This document shows positions 5,827 through 6,366 of a DNA stretch of 6,366 nucleotides, piece after piece. The notes beneath the pieces are model-generated. The model saw nothing but the letters and a program-made list of their open reading frames with translations, had not been told where the DNA came from and did no database searches. The stretch comes from Steroidobacteraceae bacterium. Its GTDB lineage: Bacteria > Pseudomonadota > Gammaproteobacteria > Steroidobacterales > Steroidobacteraceae. Both the position numbers and the translations under genes were made by a program. Each line of letters begins with the position of its first letter. The first letter of the stretch is position 1. The stretch lies in assembly GCA_021325695.1 (NCBI GenBank), contig JAJTCR010000088.1, forward strand, positions 1 to 6,366, read 5' to 3'.

Positions 5827-6366
5827 GCAGGCCTGAGATTCTCGGGCACGTGCTCGAGATTCACGCGGATCCGCGTCCAGGTGCTGTAGCGTCCGCGCAT
5901 CGCGTCGACCAGCACGTCCGCCGGCTCGAGGTGTGCCGCGGCTTCGGGATGCCGGGCTTTCCAGCGTTTCAATCCCGCCAGCGCCTCCTCCCTGCGGCGA
6001 GCTCGTCCAATCTCGATGAGTGGTTTGGAGGGCCTGCGTCCGGACGACTTTCGCTTGGAGGGTTGGACGCGCGGCGGCTCCGACGCCTGCTTGCGATAAT
6101 GGGGCGGCCACGGCGCATCGCCCTGGCCCTGGCGCTCGAAGAGCTCGAGCAACCCCTCGACGGAGCCCGCGTCTCTATCGATCCCGGCGTGCAGGTCGCC
6201 GAGCTTCCTGAAGCGCGCCGGCATGGAGGCCAGCGTGAAATCCGCCGGATCGCAATCGTCGACCTCGTCCCAGGTCAGGGGAGCTGAGACTCGCGCATCG
6301 GGTTTCGGTCGGACCGAGTATGCCGACGCCACGGTGCGGTCCTTCGCGTTCTGGTTGTAGTCGACG
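5781..6366 (-). CDS. LigD-type primase-polymerase (Prim-Pol), C-terminal part (runs off right edge)
   Basis: The last 194 residues of a leftward gene whose N-terminus lies beyond the right edge. The visible part opens VDYNQNAKDRTVASAYSVRP, then PLTWDEVD, FTLASMPARF and GDLHAGID, the C-terminal core of the archaeo-eukaryotic primase-type polymerase domain of LigD and its stand-alone forms. The domain adds ribo- or deoxynucleotides at gaps and broken ends; its catalytic aspartates should lie outside the window. After about residue 75 comes a basic linker (PSKRKSSGRRPSK). A second conserved-looking block follows, RRREEALAGLKRWKARHPEA, then VLVDAMRGRYSTWTRIRVNL, EHVPENLRPAQEPLDPD. No ligase or nuclease domain follows, so this is a stand-alone polymerase. 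The frame is open to the edge, so the internal GTG at 6332 is not the start. It overlaps ligC by 46 bp tail-to-tail. Confidence 0.9.
   Translation of the reverse strand, partial: VDYNQNAKDRTVASAYSVRPKPDARVSAPLTWDEVDDCDPADFTLASMPARFRKLGDLHAGIDRDAGSVEGLLELFERQGQGDAPWPPHYRKQASEPPRVQPSKRKSSGRRPSKPLIEIGRARRREEALAGLKRWKARHPEAAAHLEPADVLVDAMRGRYSTWTRIRVNLEHVPENLRPAQEPLDPDEKIRSSS

Noticed and set aside
3706..6111. An 801-codon open frame on the minus strand, antisense to ligB and ligC.
   Set aside because: It exists because ligB and ligC share a frame in GC-rich DNA, where the mirrored antisense frame rarely meets stops. Its product is rich in R, A, H and Q, with no recognisable motif, and it also covers the end of the polymerase gene.
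5556..6287. A 243-codon plus-strand frame over the end of ligC and the polymerase gene.
   Set aside because: It lacks any motif and lies out of frame with ligC and antisense to the well-supported polymerase C-terminus.
5781..6332. A polymerase-like gene starting inside the window at GTG 6332 (183 residues).
   Set aside because: The frame continues to the window edge with family-typical VDYNQNAKDRT upstream of that codon, so the gene is partial at the edge, not a short protein.

Overview
The window is GC-rich, tightly packed bacterial chromosome with the codon bias of a high-GC proteobacterium. The best taxonomic clue is an acetoacetyl-CoA reductase (PhaB) that looks like the Ralstonia/Cupriavidus type over nearly its whole length. 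This suggests a polyhydroxyalkanoate (PHA)-accumulating beta- or gammaproteobacterium. No rRNA, tRNA, CRISPR, insertion sequence or phage gene is visible.

Left part (1-2165): a leftward gene for a twin-arginine-exported amidohydrolase runs off the left edge. Divergent from it is a rightward two-gene unit: a small HigA2-like helix-turn-helix regulator, then an alpha/beta hydrolase (lipase/esterase type) whose Shine-Dalgarno overlaps the regulator's stop codon. The gap between the divergent genes carries a striking operator-like element at 574-598, three alternating copies of TACGTCA. No toxin gene accompanies the antitoxin-like regulator.

Middle (2215-2961): phaB stands alone on the minus strand, tail-to-tail with the hydrolase. 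A 240-bp spacer separates it from the divergent repair genes.

Right part (3202-6366): a DNA-repair block. Two different ATP-dependent DNA ligases are adjacent on the plus strand: a three-domain enzyme of the mycobacterial LigB type and a two-domain enzyme of the mycobacterial LigC type (the ligase half of LigD). They lie 9 bp apart in the same reading frame, again with the Shine-Dalgarno overlapping the stop codon. Facing them is the C-terminal part of a LigD-type primase-polymerase on the minus strand. Its end overlaps the end of ligC by 46 bp. The usual single LigD protein is therefore represented here by separate ligase and polymerase genes. Ku and a LigD-type nuclease domain are not in the window.

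The repair block, with LigC and the polymerase in convergent overlapping genes and a LigB-type ligase in the same operon, and the three-half-site operator are the most interesting parts. The other genes look like ordinary metabolism.
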